Source: Chitinophagaceae bacterium
GTDB lineage: Bacteria > Bacteroidota > Bacteroidia > Chitinophagales > Chitinophagaceae
Assembly: GCA_028288595.1 (NCBI GenBank)
Contig: JAQBNK010000164.1
Location: 1 to 64,000, forward strand
Length of the DNA stretch: 64,000 nt
Direction: 5' to 3'
Shown here: in pieces, positions 25,665 to 35,133 of the stretch
How positions within the stretch are numbered: the first letter of the stretch is position 1
How the letters are laid out: each line of letters begins with the position of its first letter
Made by a program: the position numbers and the translations under genes
The notes under the pieces: generated by a model
Told to the model about the DNA's origin: nothing
The model's database searches: none
The model's input: the letters and a program-made list of their open reading frames with translations, nothing else

Positions 25665-27334
25665 TTAGATTGAGTGGAAACGTTGATGAATTTAATTGGA
25701 GGCATAATTATGCCCGCGGTTGTTGGCCAGTAATGCTCGCAGACTTCTGCTCTTTTCTGAATGCGGTCCATGCGGTATTCGCCGTATTTAAGTTTTACCC
25801 AACTGCTGGCAATTTCAACAGGATCGCCGCCAGCTTCATATCTTAACTTCAATCTTGGAAGACCAAATATGGACTGAAAGAAAAGCATCCTGTCGTGATA
25901 CACACCCATGCGGCACATGGCATCAAATAATGCATGTGAATCTTTTCCTGCATCGAGCAGTTTATAAATTTCATCAAGCGCAGTTTTTACAGAATCCATT
26001 GCCTGGTTCTCTAAAAGAATATAATTGCGCAAACGTGATTCAACTTTTTTAAATCCCGCAGCTGTGATGCCAGACATGCTGGTAAATTTTTCAACCTGTG
26101 CCTTCACAATTTTCTCGAGTGTTTCGGGAGTTTTTCGGTCCCAGTTTCCGTTGCGGTCGTACACACTCCAGATACCGCTGTAATCGCCATTCTTTTTCTT
26201 AATACGGTTGGCGAATAAAAATGCCATTTGATAAGGCGTGAAAATATCATCCACTACATTACCTGCTTCATACCAGTTTTGTTCTTTTACATACTCCCAG
26301 ATATGCCACGCGGTTTGATTTTCCATCATCACTCTTTTACATGCTTCCGCATCATGATCCGCTACATATTTATTCAGCATCGTCATGTTATTCGTGAGCG
26401 TAACATAACTATACGGAATGATGAACTCACCATCTATCATCACATCCCACAGGTAAGGAAATATTTTATTTTTTTCTGAAAGTTGAAGATTCACTGAGTC
26501 GCGGCTCCAGTCTGCATACCTGAAAGTTTCTTCTTTCAGCCATCTTTGATAACCCGGATCATTCAGCGCCGGAAGCTGGTAACGTTTGTTTGATGAAATG
26601 GCTCCGCGGCTTGCCTGCGATATTAATGCACCATCAACAACCAGTTGCGGACCTTTGCCGCTGTAATGCTCGGAAGAAAAAAATTGCACATGCTCACCAA
26701 AAGAAACGTCTTCCTTCGTTTTTAATAATAGCCCTGCATTTGTTTCGGGATGTTCTATCCAGCGTTGCAGCAGTTTTGCAGGCAATTCAAATTCGAGCCA
26801 CTCCCCTTTCTCACGATCTGCGATTGCTGTTCCAATAGATGTTGCTGCATAATCAACTCCTGCTTTAGAACAACCCTCTGCACCTGCCCATGGTTTACCA
26901 TTGATTTTATATTGCCAGCTTGAAGATTCTTTTTGTGGTTGAGATTCCATTTGTCCTTCCCGCCAGTCTGCATTTGCTGCATTTATTTCATAGAGATAAA
27001 CAGGAATTTGCTGCGTTATCTGTGTAATGCATTTTGGTTTATATACACGGAATTTTACTGTGCCGATTTTACGGGGGTCAATACCTTTTACATTGAATCT
27101 AATTAACAAGGCTCCATAATATTCGTTCCACACACTGGTAGCATAACCAATATCCAGCACCTGTGATTTTCCGAAGTTCCACCCTGACCAATATGTATAG
27201 CTGCCCCAGGTTTCTTTGCTTTTGTACAACGCAACATCTTCAACATCTTTCACATTGGAGATAACGATTGTTTCAGCTTTGAGATAAGAAGCAATCAAAG
27301 TGAACATCGCTATCGCCGCCAGTTTACAATTCAT
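25661..27334 (-). CDS. Secreted DNRLRE-domain protein of a polysaccharide-utilisation locus
   Basis: From the ATG at 27334 the protein has 557 residues: signal peptide (MNCKLAAIAMFTLIASYLKA), then a DNRLRE-like beta-sandwich at about residues 22-215 (DVEDVALYKSKETWGSY, GALLIRFNVKGIDPRKIG, LLKTKEDVSFGEHVQFFSSE), and a helical C-terminal half of unknown type (YQRWLKEETFRYADWSRDS, and NWYEAGNVVDDIFTPYQMAF). The N-terminal domain is a carbohydrate-binding-like module; the helical half is reminiscent of alginate-lyase-like or other (alpha/alpha) folds, but no catalytic motif was recognised. A longer start at 27403 would overlap the GH2 gene. Its stop overlaps the GH144-like start (ATGA). Confidence 0.72.
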   Translation of the reverse strand: MNCKLAAIAMFTLIASYLKAETIVISNVKDVEDVALYKSKETWGSYTYWSGWNFGKSQVLDIGYATSVWNEYYGALLIRFNVKGIDPRKIGTVKFRVYKPKCITQITQQIPVYLYEINAANADWREGQMESQPQKESSSWQYKINGKPWAGAEGCSKAGVDYAATSIGTAIADREKGEWLEFELPAKLLQRWIEHPETNAGLLLKTKEDVSFGEHVQFFSSEHYSGKGPQLVVDGALISQASRGAISSNKRYQLPALNDPGYQRWLKEETFRYADWSRDSVNLQLSEKNKIFPYLWDVMIDGEFIIPYSYVTLTNNMTMLNKYVADHDAEACKRVMMENQTAWHIWEYVKEQNWYEAGNVVDDIFTPYQMAFLFANRIKKKNGDYSGIWSVYDRNGNWDRKTPETLEKIVKAQVEKFTSMSGITAAGFKKVESRLRNYILLENQAMDSVKTALDEIYKLLDAGKDSHALFDAMCRMGVYHDRMLFFQSIFGLPRLKLRYEAGGDPVEIASSWVKLKYGEYRMDRIQKRAEVCEHYWPTTAGIIMPPIKFINVSTQSK

Positions 27335-27344
27335 ACCAGGTGTT

Positions 27345-30017
27345 TTAGTTTGTCTTTTTAATTCGTATCCCGCACAAAACAGGTTTGCCGGAAAGAGCAT
27401 CAAATTTCACTTCGATACCTGCATGATTATTTGCTGTAGTATTAATATTAAAAGTCACTGCACGGTGTGCACCATAATCACGAGCCAGGTTAAGATTGTC
27501 AATAACATTTTTTCCGTTGACCAATACGTTAAACACACGTCCTTCTTTTTGTACAGCGGTATCTTTTGCATTCGAGAAATTGTAGATCACATCTGTCGCG
27601 GGCATTTTTGAATCGGGTTCCATAAAGCATAACATCAGGGTATATTTTCCGTCCTGCACATCAAAGCGATAAGCCTGTATACCTTCATCAAAAGTCTGGA
27701 ACAGCGGTTCGCTCTTTGAGTCTAAAATATTATTTGCAATTCCCACCTTTACCTGGCGGTCGGTTTTCATATTGGGTGAGCCACCTATATAACCATAGGA
27801 ACCTTTTTTGTATGGCTGATCAGGTACCCATAAAACATGCGTTTCATCTTCAAGAAAATATTGAAATGAGCCTGCATTCACTGCAAGATCATTGCATTCT
27901 TTATCACTTAAGATGGTGGGAATAATATTAAAACTGGCTGGCACTTTATCAGAATGACCTTGCTTGTCAGTTGCTTCCAATAAATTAATTCCCTGCTGAA
28001 AAGGAACATTAAAACTTACCTGGTGATCTTTTACTTCCTGTAGTCCTAAAGATTTTCCGTTCAGTAACAATTCAATCTTATTTAGGTTAGTAAAAATACT
28101 CAGGGGCTGAATGCTTAAACCTGAACCTCTTGTGTTTTCTGTTCCGCTACGCTTTGTATTATTATGTGTGGCTAAATAAACGACAGGTTGTTTAGTAAAA
28201 TAAGCACGGTAAAGACTCGCTGCATCTTTCTCCTTTCGGTCATAAGTAACAAGGCCTTTTTGATTGATAAAAGGAATCGTATTCGTTCTGTTCTCGGCAC
28301 CAAAATCAGCGAAGTTCCAGGCCGCAAAACCAGATAAATATTTCAACGCCAGCATTTGTTTGATATAGGAAGCATGCATGATATTCTCGTAATCTTCAGA
28401 GTAATCCCAGGGACGCGGAATTAATGTATGATTCCGAATATCAGCATCTGCCCCAAATTCTGAAACGATCAAAGGACGGGAAGGATATTTTTGATGCTGA
28501 TCATTTAAAAAAGTAGTCAGGTCTTCCAGGTTACCATAGTACCAACCGAAATAAAGATTCCATCCTATTACATCTGGTATAAATGCAATGCCATATTTAT
28601 TGTAACCCGTATCGCCATGCAGTGCCATTACTGTTGAGATGGCGGGTGCTTCTTTTTTAGTAAGGTCATTTAATTTTTTGGCCAGCGCAGCAGTTGAATC
28701 GCCAATCTTGCGGCGCTCCGCTTCAGCCATATCCTTGCTTGATAGCATTCTTATTAAAACTTCATTCATATAACCATAAAGAATGATCGAAGGATGATTG
28801 CGTGTCTGGCGCACATGCTCACGCTGCATGTTCAGGCAGTTGTTGGTAAACTCCTGCGTTTGCGTGATCTCATTTACAATTGGAATTTCTGACCAAACAA
28901 GAAGACCTAATTCATCACAGGTTCTATACACTTCCTGTGCCTGCGGGTAATGGGCTAGCCGTACAAAATTAAATCCCAGTTCTTTGATCTTAGTATAATC
29001 GTTACTGTGATAATCATCTGTTAACGCATTTCCTTTCCCGCTAAAATCCTGGTGCCGGTTCGTACCAATTAATTTGAACGCTTCACCGTTAAGCATAAAA
29101 CCTTTTTCACCGGTAAAAGAATACCAGCGTAAACCAACAGGGAGTGTGATCTCATCATAGACATTATTATTGTTATCGTCCACAACACGGCTAACAGCAT
29201 GATACAGGTATGGATTAACAGGTGACCAGAGTTTTGGATTGATGACTTCAATATCATCCTGTTGAAAATCTAATGCAGAATTTGAGGGAATAATTACGTT
29301 TGAAATTTTCCTGGCGACAACATGCTGATCTTTATCGAAAATGGAAGTTTGTATTTGCAATTTCTTATCAACAGAACTATTATTGGCCAGCTTACCTGAA
29401 ATGCGGACACTCGCTTTTTGTTTTGAAACTGAAGGCGTCTCTACAAATACGCCGTCTGAAGCATTGTTACTAATATCGAAATGAATAGCATCAGAAATAA
29501 TAATATGAACGTTGCGATAGATACCACCATAGAAAGTAAAATCAGCATTAAGTGGTGGTATATTTTTATCATGCTTGTTATCAGCCTTAACAGTGATTAA
29601 ATTCTTTTGCCCATAATTAACAAGATTACTAATCTCAAAATTAAAAGCTGTGTAACCACCTTTATGATTGCCCGCGTATTTCCCATTGATAAAAACATCT
29701 GTTTCCTGGTTGACACCTTCAAATTGAATGAAAATATTTTTTCCTTTCCACTGAGAAGGAACGCTTAATTCTTTAGCATACCATCCAACACCGCGGTAAT
29801 AACCAGGCTGATCATCAAAGGCATCTTTATCGTTCCATGTATGCGGTATATTAACAACCTCCCAGTTTTGAACTGATTCAGCATTAACAGTTCCGGTAAC
29901 ATCTCCCTTATGAAACTTCCAACCGGAGTTAATGGTATAAATAATTCTTTGCGACCGTGCAGTAAGAACACCTAAAAGAATAACGCATATGCATAAAATC
30001 AATTTTCTCATTCGCAT
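27345..30017 (-). CDS. GH2 glycoside hydrolase (beta-galactosidase-like) with malectin-like C-terminal domain
   Basis: An 890-residue secreted GH2 enzyme. After the signal peptide (MRMRKLILCICVILLGVLTARSQ minus the last residues) come the jelly-roll domain (GWKFHKGDV, VNIPHTWND, GVGWYAKELSVP), an immunoglobulin-like domain, and the TIM barrel with GTNRHQDF, the acid/base segment SIILYGYMNEV (Glu near residue 417) and the nucleophile segment PLIVSEFGADAD (Glu near 519). A C-terminal malectin-like domain (VLVNGKNVIDNLNLARDYG) may bind glycan. It retains configuration by family mechanism. GH2 covers beta-galactosidase, beta-mannosidase, beta-glucuronidase and beta-glucosidase activities; the specific sugar is open. 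It follows susD after a strong stem-loop. Confidence 0.9.
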   Translation of the reverse strand: MRMRKLILCICVILLGVLTARSQRIIYTINSGWKFHKGDVTGTVNAESVQNWEVVNIPHTWNDKDAFDDQPGYYRGVGWYAKELSVPSQWKGKNIFIQFEGVNQETDVFINGKYAGNHKGGYTAFNFEISNLVNYGQKNLITVKADNKHDKNIPPLNADFTFYGGIYRNVHIIISDAIHFDISNNASDGVFVETPSVSKQKASVRISGKLANNSSVDKKLQIQTSIFDKDQHVVARKISNVIIPSNSALDFQQDDIEVINPKLWSPVNPYLYHAVSRVVDDNNNNVYDEITLPVGLRWYSFTGEKGFMLNGEAFKLIGTNRHQDFSGKGNALTDDYHSNDYTKIKELGFNFVRLAHYPQAQEVYRTCDELGLLVWSEIPIVNEITQTQEFTNNCLNMQREHVRQTRNHPSIILYGYMNEVLIRMLSSKDMAEAERRKIGDSTAALAKKLNDLTKKEAPAISTVMALHGDTGYNKYGIAFIPDVIGWNLYFGWYYGNLEDLTTFLNDQHQKYPSRPLIVSEFGADADIRNHTLIPRPWDYSEDYENIMHASYIKQMLALKYLSGFAAWNFADFGAENRTNTIPFINQKGLVTYDRKEKDAASLYRAYFTKQPVVYLATHNNTKRSGTENTRGSGLSIQPLSIFTNLNKIELLLNGKSLGLQEVKDHQVSFNVPFQQGINLLEATDKQGHSDKVPASFNIIPTILSDKECNDLAVNAGSFQYFLEDETHVLWVPDQPYKKGSYGYIGGSPNMKTDRQVKVGIANNILDSKSEPLFQTFDEGIQAYRFDVQDGKYTLMLCFMEPDSKMPATDVIYNFSNAKDTAVQKEGRVFNVLVNGKNVIDNLNLARDYGAHRAVTFNINTTANNHAGIEVKFDALSGKPVLCGIRIKKTN

Positions 30018-30042
30018 TCCTTATTTGAAATATTATTTATTT

Positions 30043-30075
30043 CGCAGCCGTTATATTTTTAAAATAACGGCTGCG
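30043..30075 (-). other. Intercistronic stem-loop between susD and the hydrolase genes
   Basis: CGCAGCCGTTAT (30043-30054) and ATAACGGCTGCG (30064-30075) form a perfect 12-base-pair stem with a 9-base AT-rich loop that can pair further. No T-run follows in the minus direction. It sits 70 bases after the susD stop and 25 bases before the GH2 start, the same arrangement as the stem-loop at 15164-15188. Confidence 0.7.
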
Positions 30076-30145
30076 GACCCTTTGAAAAATTAAAGGTGTT
30101 AATGATGTGTTGATGAATAAAAAGCGCAGTTGCTTTTAAATCTCA

Positions 30146-31891
30146 TTAGTTATCTATAGGAGCAACATTTTTATCAGCACCTACATAGCCAATATTTTGA
30201 TTCAACCTGTAAAGTGTATTATCCTGGATGGCGCTTTCAGGCACTGGCCAATAAATATGATATGGTTCCATATGATATTGCTTACCGTTATAGAGATACA
30301 GTGTTCTGTAGAACTGGTTTTTTAACATCATGCGGTCGTAATAGTAATTTTTTTCTGAAATAGTTTTCAGCGCATAACCGTTTTTGTTCAGCATTGCCAT
30401 TGTATAGGAAATTCTTGTCAGCTCTATTTTGCGAAACTCTTCGATGAACAATTCTCTCGCACGCTCATCCAGTACATCATCCAGGGTTACGCTTGCAGTA
30501 CCTATCGGGCTTGCACCTGCTCTTATTCTTATTTTATTGATATCATCTGCAGCTTCTTTGTCGTGGCCGCCTAACCAAACATACGCTTCTGCACGAAGCA
30601 GGTAAGTTTCTGCTAACCGGTACACATACCAGTCCATTGTTCCACCAAGGATATTATTTCCCTGCAGCTTTGGTTTAAATTCATCGTCTACTACAATTTT
30701 ATTAAAAGCGATATCGTCATAACCACGCATCGTGTCTGTGCATTGTGAGCGAATTAAAGGCTGACCATAATTTGCGGTGCCCACTTTATTGTATAACAAA
30801 GCTTCTACTGGTAACCAGTTTGGTGCTTTGTGGCGCAGATCATTCTTATCGGCCCAGATAGAATAGCCGAAATATTCGGTCTTTTTATTTTTACCGATGC
30901 CACGCCCGGTAAAACTAATCTGGGGTTCTCCGGCTAAACCATCGATAGTACCGGGCTTCCCTAGTTTATCATTGTTGCTCTTGTACCATTCTGTTAAGAA
31001 TTCACGCATACGTTCTGATCCCGAAGTACCGCCGGGGATACCAGGATAATCCTGAACCACCATTATTTTTTCTGTATTATCAGCCGCAGAAGCATTGTAT
31101 TTATGAAAAAGATCCCACAGCACATTTTTGGTTGCATCAGTTTTATCACTGCCAAACCGTTTTGTCATCAATACATATTTCGAATTTGAAATTACTTTTG
31201 TTGCCATATTAACCGCATCCTGGAAGCGTCCCGCCTGCAGGTAATACTTCGTTAATAAATGTTCTGCGGCAGCAAGGTTGGCAGATCCGTTAGGTGCACT
31301 TTCAGGAAGATACTGCACCGCGAACTCCAGGTTTTTTATCATCGTTTCAATGATCTTCCTTTTTGTATAGGTCTTGAAGTCCAGCTTGGGAGCAGTTACT
31401 TCTTCAGTGATCAGTGGCACATCTCCCCAGGTATTAATCATTTTATAATACCAGTAAGCCGAGTAAAAATATCCCTCTGATAAAAGTTCATTTTTTACCC
31501 CATCTGGTTCAGTAAGTAATTGTGAACGGGAAATAACCACATTGGCATAATTCAATTCTGTAAACTGGTCATCCCACAATGTTTTTACTTTTCCAGTAGA
31601 GGGAAGTAACTCTGTTACATAATCTCGCGGGCTTCCATTAACCAATACTCCCATATCGGACGCCATATAATCAATTGCAACGCGGCATTCTCTTCCCATG
31701 AATTCCATTCTTAACCCCTGGCCGCAACGAACCAGTAAAGATTGAATTCCTTCTTTTGTATTGTAGGAATTCTCGGGGGTAAGGAATGATAAAGGTTTAG
31801 GATCCAGCCAGTTTTTTTTACAGGCTACAGCTGCCATCACGATTACCGCGAGGCAACTTAAAAAATAGATTTTTACTCTTATGTGTTTCAT
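30146..31891 (-). CDS. SusD/RagB-family nutrient-binding lipoprotein
   Basis: A 581-residue lipoprotein: signal peptide with lipobox MAAVAC followed by KKNWLDPKPLSFLTPENSY, a typical SusD opening. TPR-like helices include GYFYSAYWYYKMINTWGDVPL and LAAAEHLLTKYYLQAGRFQDA; the C-terminal part has YRLAETYLLRAEAYVWLG, INKIRIRAGASPI and a DERARELFIEEFRKIELTR signature. These are all classic SusD features. It binds the glycan on the cell surface and hands it to the SusC gene product encoded 21 bases upstream. Confidence 0.95.
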   Translation of the reverse strand: MKHIRVKIYFLSCLAVIVMAAVACKKNWLDPKPLSFLTPENSYNTKEGIQSLLVRCGQGLRMEFMGRECRVAIDYMASDMGVLVNGSPRDYVTELLPSTGKVKTLWDDQFTELNYANVVISRSQLLTEPDGVKNELLSEGYFYSAYWYYKMINTWGDVPLITEEVTAPKLDFKTYTKRKIIETMIKNLEFAVQYLPESAPNGSANLAAAEHLLTKYYLQAGRFQDAVNMATKVISNSKYVLMTKRFGSDKTDATKNVLWDLFHKYNASAADNTEKIMVVQDYPGIPGGTSGSERMREFLTEWYKSNNDKLGKPGTIDGLAGEPQISFTGRGIGKNKKTEYFGYSIWADKNDLRHKAPNWLPVEALLYNKVGTANYGQPLIRSQCTDTMRGYDDIAFNKIVVDDEFKPKLQGNNILGGTMDWYVYRLAETYLLRAEAYVWLGGHDKEAADDINKIRIRAGASPIGTASVTLDDVLDERARELFIEEFRKIELTRISYTMAMLNKNGYALKTISEKNYYYDRMMLKNQFYRTLYLYNGKQYHMEPYHIYWPVPESAIQDNTLYRLNQNIGYVGADKNVAPIDN

Positions 31892-31912
31892 TTCAATATG
31901 GTTTAAAAGTAT

Positions 31913-34900
31913 TTATAAGCTTATGCTAATACCGGTAGTGAATGTTGTGGGTGTGGGTGCACCTGTTTCAATATCCCAGTATAAAGATTTATCCAAGCTC
32001 CAGACATTATCAATGTTCAGGTATATCCTTGCGCTGCGTATTTTAAGTTTGCTTAAAAGCTGCTGGCTGAAACGATACCCTATCGAGAAATCATCTATGC
32101 GAAGAAAAGAGGCATTGGTATAAATATTACCCGTTTTTCCAAAACCTAACCTCGCCCATGTATTAGATTGATTTACGGGTGTCCAGTAAGGATAAACGGC
32201 CTGGCTAACCCGATCTGCATAACCCGAGCTTATCGCGTTATTGTCCAGCACTTTTTTGTAGCCAATATTCGCTCTCGCCAGGAAAGAAATATCCAGCGAG
32301 TTATTTATAGTAAAACTGTTTCGCATACTGAAACGGAAACGCGGTTTTGTATATCCCTGCCACATATAATCAAGCGGTTCCAGCTTGCCATCATTATTAG
32401 GATCATTTGTTTTGTAATCTCCCGGCACCCTGCCATACTTGGCTGCCAAAACTTTTTCTGAAGTTTGCCAAACACCTATCACCTGGTATCCATAAATTTC
32501 ATCCAGGGCATGTCCTATATATCTTCCGTTAGTAGGATCGTCCACTTCACGGGTCCCAATGATCTTTCCTGTACTGTCAGTGACATTTATCATATCTCCA
32601 TATAGATGCATGATCTTATTTCTGTTCAGTGAAAAGTTGAAATCAATGTTCCATTTAAGCATCGCGTTCTGTACAGGTACAGCATTGATCGTTAACTCCG
32701 CCCCTTTGTTATCGAGTTGACCAAGGTTAGACATCACGCTTGTAAATCCTGTAAGGGTGGGAAGCGTTCTTGCCAGTAACATGTTTTTTGTAGTCATTGA
32801 ATACAGATCAATCGTAGCATTGATCCTGTTGTTAAACATGCTGATATCCAGCCCTGCATTTAATGAAGATGTTTCCTCCCATTTTAGATCTTTATTAGAT
32901 AAGCTTGTAGGATAAAGTGAGATAATGGTCTGGCCATCCCTTACATAATTACCATTAGTAAGCTGCGATAATGCAGTATAGCGGCCGATACCGCTGTTTC
33001 CGCTTACACCATAAGAAAGCCTGAGTTTCATATCGTTTATCACTCGGGCCGATTTCATGAATCTTTCCCTGCTCATTCTCCATGCGATGGCAACCGATGG
33101 AAAGTCTGCCCATGGATTAGCCTGGCCGAAAGCCGAATAACCATCACGGCGAAAAGAAGCTGTTAAAAGATATTTGTCATCATAGGCATAATTAATCCGT
33201 GCCAAAGCCGATGCTCTTGTATCCTGCTGGTCATCTGAATTTACACTTGGCGTAGCACCTAAGCTAAGGTTATGAAAGTTGAGCGCCTCAGACAATGTAA
33301 AGTTTGTAGCATTCGCATTGGTCTGCTGGGATTTGAACCTTGATGAATTATAAAGCAGCAGGACATTAATCCTGTGCCTGGCTGCAAAAGTTTTATCCCA
33401 TCGTAAAATATTATCTAATGACCAGTCATACTGCCTGAAATCCTGCCGGGAAGCAGAACCATTTGTAAGCAGCGCATCTATAGTGTATGAAGGTTTATAA
33501 ACATAAATTAAAGATGATCCCCAACGATTATTAAAATCCAATTCATAATTTATATTGAATGGCAGTTTAATTTTCGTGAAGAGTGAACCGATAATATCCA
33601 TGTTCCTGTTCTGCCCGATATATTGCGTTTTATCAAAAGGATTTTGCCCCATGATATCAGTATTAGGATAAGTTCTGTAATGGCCCTTATCATCATAGAG
33701 ATCACCTAAAGGACTTACCTGGTAAGCGTTTCTATAGTTAGCTGCTGTATTATCCTGTGTTGTAGAAGATAAATTAATTCTCATTCCTGTTTGCAGGTAG
33801 CTGGTAATATCTGATGTGATATTAACACGTGTACGAATGTTGCGATAATCATCATTAGTAATAATTCCTTTATTATCGAGCATTCCCAGCGACCAGTAAT
33901 AGTTAAGGTTGGAAGTCTTACCAGAAATGCTTGCATTGTAATCCTGCATGGTACCAGGCCGAAAGACACTGTTTACCCAATCAACGGATTTACCTGCCTT
34001 ATAGTTTGCAATTTCACCGGGATAAAGATTTAAACGCAATAACCAATACTCCATAGGATCGGCATTTGCCGGAACGCCGGCACCATCATATTTCAACCAT
34101 GTTTGAACATCTACACTTTGAAGTGTTCTTGGATCTTTATAATATTCAGGTTGATTGGCATGGCTTGTATAAAGAGATGCCATCGCATCGCTTCGCATAT
34201 TAAAGTATCCATTTACATCGTAAGCTTTTTCCTTTTTTAAAAGCGATGATACGCCATACCGTTCATCGAAGTTAATAACAGGCTTTTCCGTTTTGCCCTG
34301 TTTAGTAGTTAAAAGAATAACACCGGCTGCAGCTCTCGAACCATAGATAGCAGTTGAACTTGCATCTTTTAATACGTCAATAGCTTCAATATCAGAGGGA
34401 TTAATATCATTTAACAAGCCGCTAAAGATCATTCCATCAACAACGATTAATGGTTGTGTGCTGGCGCCGATAGATGTGGCTCCTCTTATTTCAAAAGATT
34501 GCGCACCGGTAACAGATGAGCTCCTGGAGATGTTAAGTCCTGCAACGCTGCCTCGTAAATAATCAGCAATCGAAACAGCTTCTTTATTCTGCATATCAGA
34601 CATCTTCACATGCGAAACAGAACCCGTAACATCTTTTTTTCTCATTGTACCATAACCAACAACCAATACTTCATTAAGTGTGGCTGTAACAGGTTTCATC
34701 TTTACCACTAAAGAAAGAAGAATGTCTTCTTTAATAGTGTATCCGGATAAAGTCTGGCTCTCATAACCAACTGCAGAAAAAGTAAAACTGTATGGCCCGC
34801 CTGAAGGAATGCGGGAGAAACTAAAAATGCCGGAGCTGTCTGCATTAACACCGGAACTAAAATTATTTTTCGTATTCCTGATGATAACAGAAACACCGCT

Positions 34901-35044
34901 TACGGGATTGTTATTATAATCCTGGACCAAACCTTTTACAAGACTTGTTCTTTCCTGCGCATGTAAGCAGGTTGATGACAGGATTAGCATAAGGAACGAA
35001 ACGGCATAGCAGCGGACCTTTGATCGGGGTTGATCAACTTTCAT
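31913..35044 (-). CDS. SusC/RagA-family TonB-linked outer-membrane transporter
   Basis: A 1043-residue TonB-dependent transporter: signal peptide ending CLHAQ, carboxypeptidase-regulatory-like domain (VKGLVQDYNNNPVSGVSV), TonB-box-like LNEVLVVGYGT, the SusC signature KKDVTGSVSHV, plug landmarks YLRGSVAGLNISRSS and IEAIDVLKDASSTAIYGSRA, and a long beta barrel ending TFTTGISISL. It imports oligosaccharides across the outer membrane with energy from TonB-ExbBD. It is followed by susD (21 bases) and preceded by the fecR-like gene (89 bases), whose product probably controls it. Confidence 0.96.
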   Translation of the reverse strand: MKVDQPRSKVRCYAVSFLMLILSSTCLHAQERTSLVKGLVQDYNNNPVSGVSVIIRNTKNNFSSGVNADSSGIFSFSRIPSGGPYSFTFSAVGYESQTLSGYTIKEDILLSLVVKMKPVTATLNEVLVVGYGTMRKKDVTGSVSHVKMSDMQNKEAVSIADYLRGSVAGLNISRSSSVTGAQSFEIRGATSIGASTQPLIVVDGMIFSGLLNDINPSDIEAIDVLKDASSTAIYGSRAAAGVILLTTKQGKTEKPVINFDERYGVSSLLKKEKAYDVNGYFNMRSDAMASLYTSHANQPEYYKDPRTLQSVDVQTWLKYDGAGVPANADPMEYWLLRLNLYPGEIANYKAGKSVDWVNSVFRPGTMQDYNASISGKTSNLNYYWSLGMLDNKGIITNDDYRNIRTRVNITSDITSYLQTGMRINLSSTTQDNTAANYRNAYQVSPLGDLYDDKGHYRTYPNTDIMGQNPFDKTQYIGQNRNMDIIGSLFTKIKLPFNINYELDFNNRWGSSLIYVYKPSYTIDALLTNGSASRQDFRQYDWSLDNILRWDKTFAARHRINVLLLYNSSRFKSQQTNANATNFTLSEALNFHNLSLGATPSVNSDDQQDTRASALARINYAYDDKYLLTASFRRDGYSAFGQANPWADFPSVAIAWRMSRERFMKSARVINDMKLRLSYGVSGNSGIGRYTALSQLTNGNYVRDGQTIISLYPTSLSNKDLKWEETSSLNAGLDISMFNNRINATIDLYSMTTKNMLLARTLPTLTGFTSVMSNLGQLDNKGAELTINAVPVQNAMLKWNIDFNFSLNRNKIMHLYGDMINVTDSTGKIIGTREVDDPTNGRYIGHALDEIYGYQVIGVWQTSEKVLAAKYGRVPGDYKTNDPNNDGKLEPLDYMWQGYTKPRFRFSMRNSFTINNSLDISFLARANIGYKKVLDNNAISSGYADRVSQAVYPYWTPVNQSNTWARLGFGKTGNIYTNASFLRIDDFSIGYRFSQQLLSKLKIRSARIYLNIDNVWSLDKSLYWDIETGAPTPTTFTTGISISL

Positions 35045-35133
35045 ATAGCAGGGAGTTTTATAATAATTAAGAATTTGTCTTTCTGTCGAATTTGTAGCCG
35101 TCTTTAAAGTGACAGCAACTATGATGTGTATTG

